Under the pieces are notes generated by a model that ran no database searches, had not been told where the DNA came from, and saw nothing but the letters and a program-made list of their open reading frames with translations. This document shows, in pieces, positions 6,701-10,490 of a stretch of 10,490 nt of DNA (the stretch's first letter is position 1; each line of letters begins with the position of its first letter). Origin of the DNA: Gemmatimonadales bacterium (GTDB lineage Bacteria; Gemmatimonadota; Gemmatimonadetes; Gemmatimonadales; GWC2-71-9); the NCBI GenBank assembly GCA_025929805.1, contig JAICPP010000111.1, positions 1 to 10,490 on the forward strand, given 5' to 3'. A program made the translations under genes and the position numbers.

Positions 6701-7617
6701 TGCGCTCTCTCCCACAACGCTGCGATCTCAGCCGCCAACTTCTCCGGCGGCCTGGTGGCGTCCAGCGTGATGACCGCGCCAGTCAGCTGGTGCCGAAACC
6801 AGGTCTGCTGCCGCTTGGCGTATTGCCGAGTACTGATGGTGATCGCCTCCGCCACCGTTTCTCGCGAACGCAGGCCCTGGAGATACTCGACCGCTTCCCG
6901 GATCCCAATCCCGTCGAGTCCGGGTGCATTCGGCGGGTGTCCCTCTGCCAGCACTGCGGCAACCTCCTCGACCACCCCACGGCGGACCATTTCTTCCGCC
7001 CGGCGGCTGATCCGTTGATGGAGCACTGGCCGGGGAACAGTCAGGACAATGTACCACGGGTCGAGCGCTCCCTGCGCGCGCGCAACCTGCTGCCAGTAGG
7101 TGAGGGGCCTACCACTGAGCAGCGCCACTTCTATCGCACGGGCGGCGCGCTGCCGGCCACCTCCGCGAAACCCAGGATCCAGGCGGGCGGCCCAGCGCAG
7201 CAGTTCGATCGGCTCCAGTCGTGCCGTCCAGGCGTCGAGTGACCTGCGTCGCGCCGGATCGAGGGTCGGTTCGGCGAACAAACCTTCGGCGAGGGCCCGG
7301 ACATAGAGCCCGGTCCCACCCACCACTATCGGCAGCTTTCCCCGGGCTCGAACATCATCCAGCCATCCTACGGCATCCCTGGCAAAGTGGCCCGCACTAT
7401 AGCGCACGCCAGGCTCGACCAGATCAACGCCGTGGTGCGTAGCTCTGGCGCGCTCCCGACGGGTCGGCTTGGCGGTTCCAATGTCGAGCCTGCGATAGAC
7501 CTGGCGTGAGTCAGCGGAGATGACTTCGAGTGGCCAATAGGCGGTGAGGGCCAGGGCGACCGCAGTCTTACCCACTGCCGTCGGGCCCACCAGCACCGGG
7601 ACCTTACCGTCGGCCAA
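6697..7617 (-). CDS. miaA: tRNA dimethylallyltransferase
   Basis: This 306-residue enzyme adds a dimethylallyl group to N6 of A37 in tRNAs that read codons beginning with U. Motifs are the P-loop GPTAVGKT (11-18), the substrate-binding stretch ISADSRQVYRRLDIGTAKP (33-51), HHGVD (61-65) and VVGGTGLY. The C-terminal part has YAKRQQTWFR, typical of the tRNA-binding region. The start is uncertain. TTG at 7615-7617 is preferred: it has TTGGAG 6 nt upstream, overlaps mutL by 14 nt and gives the usual short lead before the P-loop. ATGs at 7668 or 7677 would add about 17-20 residues of non-conserved sequence and overlap mutL by 65-74 nt. The stop overlaps the bshA start. Function is secure; the start is moderate. 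Confidence 0.93.
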   Translation of the reverse strand: MADGKVPVLVGPTAVGKTAVALALTAYWPLEVISADSRQVYRRLDIGTAKPTRRERARATHHGVDLVEPGVRYSAGHFARDAVGWLDDVRARGKLPIVVGGTGLYVRALAEGLFAEPTLDPARRRSLDAWTARLEPIELLRWAARLDPGFRGGGRQRAARAIEVALLSGRPLTYWQQVARAQGALDPWYIVLTVPRPVLHQRISRRAEEMVRRGVVEEVAAVLAEGHPPNAPGLDGIGIREAVEYLQGLRSRETVAEAITISTRQYAKRQQTWFRHQLTGAVITLDATRPPEKLAAEIAALWERAQ

Positions 7618-9316
7618 ACCGGCGCTCCAACTCCTCCCGGGGCAGCTGTACGATTGTGGCCCGCCCATGCACGTCATGCGGCGGGAGATCGGTCGCGAAG
7701 AGCCGCAGCAGCAGCTCCCGCATTTCCCGTTCGTCCAACCGCTCTCCCGCCTTCACGGCAGCGCGGCAGGCGTAGGTCGCGGCGAACCGCTGAAGCCGGT
7801 TCGACCAACCACCAAATCGCCCTCGCGCCAGGTCGGCCACCATCTCGCGGAAACACGACTCGGCATCGAAGCGGGGGTGCGGCAATGGCACGGTGTGCAC
7901 CACGACGGTTCGCCCACCGAACGCCTCCACCTCGAAGCCGACGCGTCTCAGCTCCTCGCCCTGCGATTCCACTGCATCGAGCTCCTCGTCCGTCAACTCG
8001 ATGGTGAGAGGCAGCAGCAAACGCTGGGCAGGGGCCCCGACCCCACTCAGTTGCGCTAGCACCGCTTCGTACAGCACCCGCTCGTGCGCCGAGTGTTGGT
8101 CGACAATGATGACGCCATCGGGACCCTGGTACAGGATGTAGCTGTCGAAGACCTGCAGCAGCAGAGCCGAAAACCCCGCCGGACGCTCCTCCTCCAGCCC
8201 GCCTGCTTCTCCGGCGAGTTCGGTCGAGAAGAGTTGGCCCGGGTCCAGTATGGAAGCGGTTGCGCTGGGTTCGTTGGGCAACCCTATCGAGGGGAGTCCC
8301 CGCCACTCACCAACCGGCACTGCGGCCACCAGGGCACCCAGGGCAAACCTCACCGCCTCCTCGACCACCCGCTCCACTCCAATGCGGTCGCGGAAGCGGA
8401 CCTCGAGCTTGGCCGGGTGTACGTTCACATCCACGTCCTCGGGGGCGACATCGATCCGGAGGTAGAGCGATGGCCGATCTCCCGGATGAATCGCCGCGCG
8501 GTAACCGGCTTCGGCAGCACGAATCAGAAAGGGATCTTTGAACGGGCGGCCGTTCACGAAGAGCTGAGTTCGTCGGCCGGTCGGCTGGGCATCGCCTGGA
8601 CGCTGGATGTACCCGCTGACACGAAAAGCGCCGGCCGCGTAATGGACCGGCACCAGGGTGCCGGCAAGATCGCGGCCCCAGACCGCCGCGAGCCGCTCAG
8701 CCGGCTCCTGATCGGGCGGTACCGCGAGCCGGCAGCCACCGTCCACGTGCAATTCAAAGCCGGTTCGGGGATGGGCGAGGGCGAGGGTCGCGACTGCCTC
8801 ATGAGCCGCACGCGTTTCGCTGGCGGCGGAGCGAAGGAACTTTCGGCGAGCGGGAGTATTGAAGAAGAGCGCCCGAACGGTCACGGAGGTCCCGCGTTGC
8901 CGGGCGATGGCTCCCACCCGGTCCAGCCGGCCACCCGCCACGGTCAGCTCGGTTCCCTCGCCCACCCCATCGTGGGTGCTCAGCGTCAACCGGGAGACCG
9001 ACGCTATCGCGGGCAAGGCCTCCCCCCGAAATCCGAAGGTAGAGACCCCAACCAGATCGGCCGCCGAGCGCACCTTGCTGGTGGCATGCCGATCGAGTGC
9101 CAGCACCGCGTCCTCCCGCCCCATCCCACTCCCGTCGTCGCCTACCTCGATTCGGACCTTCCCGCCGTTCTCCAGCTCGATCCGAACGTGACGGGCACCA
9201 GCGTCGAGCGCGTTCTCGACCAGCTCTTTGACGACCGAGGCTGGACGCTCGACTACCTCACCCGCGGCAATCTGGTCCGCTACAGCGTCTGGGAGGATGG
9301 CAATGCACCGGGGCAT
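7604..9316 (-). CDS. mutL: DNA mismatch repair protein MutL
   Basis: This is a 570-residue protein that links mismatch recognition by MutS to strand removal. The N-terminal GHKL ATPase domain is intact: IAAGEVVERPASVVKELVEN (16-35, catalytic Glu31, Asn35), DDGSGM (60-65) and TFGFRGEAL. A Pro/Ala-rich linker joins a C-terminal dimer and endonuclease domain. The nuclease metal motif DQHA(X)2E(X)4E is present as DQHSAHERVLYE (406-417, Ala to Ser). A second motif, ACRAAVK, carries Cys517. The third, normally CPHGRP, reads DVHGRAT (548-554), with Asp in place of the metal-site Cys. A nicking MutL, as in bacteria without MutH, is likely, but metal binding may differ. ATG at 9314-9316 follows the upstream stop by 9 nt and fits the family N-terminus. 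Confidence 0.96.
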   Translation of the reverse strand: MPRCIAILPDAVADQIAAGEVVERPASVVKELVENALDAGARHVRIELENGGKVRIEVGDDGSGMGREDAVLALDRHATSKVRSAADLVGVSTFGFRGEALPAIASVSRLTLSTHDGVGEGTELTVAGGRLDRVGAIARQRGTSVTVRALFFNTPARRKFLRSAASETRAAHEAVATLALAHPRTGFELHVDGGCRLAVPPDQEPAERLAAVWGRDLAGTLVPVHYAAGAFRVSGYIQRPGDAQPTGRRTQLFVNGRPFKDPFLIRAAEAGYRAAIHPGDRPSLYLRIDVAPEDVDVNVHPAKLEVRFRDRIGVERVVEEAVRFALGALVAAVPVGEWRGLPSIGLPNEPSATASILDPGQLFSTELAGEAGGLEEERPAGFSALLLQVFDSYILYQGPDGVIIVDQHSAHERVLYEAVLAQLSGVGAPAQRLLLPLTIELTDEELDAVESQGEELRRVGFEVEAFGGRTVVVHTVPLPHPRFDAESCFREMVADLARGRFGGWSNRLQRFAATYACRAAVKAGERLDEREMRELLLRLFATDLPPHDVHGRATIVQLPREELERRFGRR

Positions 9317-9325
9317 TGCAGGAAT

Positions 9326-10490
9326 CTATCCGCCGATGGGGGCGATCGCGTCTGAGGGTACCCACCCTTCCTTGGAGCCGGCGCGCACCAGTACCCACCC
9401 TGGATCATGCCGCAACATCTGGACGGCGCCTCCTGCCTCGAGCGGCCCCACGGCGGGGGCACGCCCATGGGGTGAAAGCCTCAGAGTCGTTGGGTCCAGA
9501 ACGACTGCGATGGGCCTGCGGTGCCATGCGCGCAAGCCCAGACCGCCGAGGGCGGCGAGTGCGGCAAAGATCAGGAGGATCGTCCACCGGTCTCTCAGGC
9601 GAGGGCGCAACACCCAGCCGACCCACCCTCCAATCCAGGTGAAAGCGCCTAGCAGCAATAGCTCTTCGGAAGTAACCGGTGGCGACCAGAGCGCCCGTGC
9701 CGAATTGGCGTCGGGAGGGGGAGTGAGCCGGAGGGCTCGCAGAGTGGTGGGTTCCCGAGGGGCCAGGCGGCGGGCCCTGACCCACGCGGCGGCAGCGCGT
9801 CCCTTGGCCCCGAGGCGGTAGTACGCGGCGCCCAGATTATACCAATGGGCTGCGACCGCCGGCTCCAGCTCCGCTCGACGGCTGAATCCCTCCGCTGCCG
9901 CGCGGAGAGCACCAGTCTCGTACAAACCTTCTGGCGGAGGAGCTTGCGCAGCCAGCCCGCCGGCGACCATGCTCAGGACCAAAACGACAGGGGCCAATCC
10001 GCGCCAGCCTCTGAGCGAGCCGCCCAGCCGCTGTACCAACTCTTCCACCTCGGCAATCAGTGTGTGGTCCTGGTCGATGAGATCGGGTGGGCCGTAACGG
10101 CGTGCCAGCAGGCGCTCGCGCACCAGGGCAACCCGGGCGGCCATCTCGGCGTCTGCTCCAGTTGCCCGCACCGCGGCCGCTAGTCCGGCACGGGAGCGTT
10201 GATCGGGATCGGGCACGAGCCCGCGCAACAACGCATCCAGCTTTTCTTCCGCCGCACGCAGACCGGTGCCGATCACCGCCGGTGGGTGGGGACGCCGATG
10301 AACACGCCGCCGTCGGACCAGCAGCAGGAGTGGAGGAGTAAGGAAGACTAGGACCCATGCCCAATCAGGAAGACTTTGGGCAATCCGCCAGGCCAGAGCG
10401 GGAGAGGTCCCCGGCAGGAGGCCGGGTGGGAGCGCAGCCGACGCAGCCGTTTCGTGGCTCGTACTGACCGGGAGCGCGGCGGCCGGTACC
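9326..10490 (-). CDS. BatD-BatE-like fused membrane protein (TPR and SH3b), partial (5' end off window)
   Basis: The frame is open from the right edge to a TAG at 9326-9328, giving 387 visible residues. From the edge, an Ala/Pro-rich stretch (1-40) leads to a membrane segment (about 43-58), then RRRR and a charged helical region (59-160), like the C-terminus of BatD. It continues without a stop into a second membrane segment (165-182), a TPR-like region (about 189-249, WYNLGAAYYRLG), two more membrane segments (275-294, 302-321) and an SH3b-like domain (326-384, GWVLVRAGSKEGWVPSDAI). The second half has the layout of BatE. Bat proteins come from aerotolerance operons of the MoxR/VWA type, thought to act in the envelope. 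A GTG at 10276 could start a separate protein, but the upstream frame is protein-like. The fusion call is moderate; the TPR/SH3b part is good. Confidence 0.75.
   Translation of the reverse strand, partial: VPAAALPVSTSHETAASAALPPGLLPGTSPALAWRIAQSLPDWAWVLVFLTPPLLLLVRRRRVHRRPHPPAVIGTGLRAAEEKLDALLRGLVPDPDQRSRAGLAAAVRATGADAEMAARVALVRERLLARRYGPPDLIDQDHTLIAEVEELVQRLGGSLRGWRGLAPVVLVLSMVAGGLAAQAPPPEGLYETGALRAAAEGFSRRAELEPAVAAHWYNLGAAYYRLGAKGRAAAAWVRARRLAPREPTTLRALRLTPPPDANSARALWSPPVTSEELLLLGAFTWIGGWVGWVLRPRLRDRWTILLIFAALAALGGLGLRAWHRRPIAVVLDPTTLRLSPHGRAPAVGPLEAGGAVQMLRHDPGWVLVRAGSKEGWVPSDAIAPIGG

Noticed and set aside
8084..9355. Long plus-strand open frame (423 codons) opposite mutL
   Set aside because: It is antisense to a fully conserved MutL, has no recognisable motif and reflects the lack of stops in GC-rich DNA.
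1..10490. CRISPR arrays, insertion sequences, toxin-antitoxin pairs, tRNA or defence genes
   Set aside because: I looked on both strands and saw no spaced direct repeats, transposase motifs, tRNA-like folds or defence-type domains.

Overview
The window is a GC-rich, densely packed stretch of bacterial chromosome. All thirteen supported genes lie on the minus strand, so transcription runs from the right end to the left. Most spacers are 3-12 nt or are short stop/start overlaps (ATGA, GTGA). The two end genes run off the window. I see no tRNA, rRNA, CRISPR array, insertion sequence or phage gene, and no base-composition break that would suggest recent transfer. A complete-looking bacillithiol gene (bshA), an aerotolerance-type BatD/BatE protein, envelope genes typical of diderms and the high GC suggest a Gram-negative bacterium of the Gemmatimonadota/Acidobacteriota kind. 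That placement is inference from gene content only.

Right part (10490 to 2343) looks like one long transcription unit. It begins with the C-terminal part of a BatD-like protein that continues without a stop into a BatE-like TPR/SH3 protein. It then carries mutL (mismatch repair), miaA (tRNA isopentenylation), bshA (first step of bacillithiol synthesis), uppP (undecaprenyl pyrophosphate recycling), a short birA (biotin ligase without the DNA-binding domain), coaX (type III pantothenate kinase) and a UbiA-family membrane prenyltransferase. These are mainly housekeeping and cofactor functions. Three of them use isoprenoid substrates (miaA, uppP, the UbiA protein) and three serve small-molecule cofactors or thiols (bshA, birA, coaX).

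A 65-nt gap (2278-2342) separates this unit from a second block. It is the longest intergenic stretch in the window and holds a plausible sigma70-type promoter, plus a small hairpin that would cover the next gene's ribosome binding site.

Left part (2277 to 1) is a tight four-gene set that I cannot name: a six-helix membrane protein, a small two-helix membrane protein, a small lipoprotein, and a secreted NlpC/P60 (C40) cysteine peptidase that runs off the left end. The peptidase has an N-terminal domain that reads like a small outer-membrane beta-barrel. This block is probably an envelope or cell-wall module and is the least familiar part of the window.

I did not find a clearly new defence or mobile system. 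The most useful second looks are the barrel-plus-NlpC/P60 protein and its neighbours, the BatD-BatE fusion, a biotin ligase with Ala at the position of E. coli BirA Arg118, and a MutL with changed metal-site residues.
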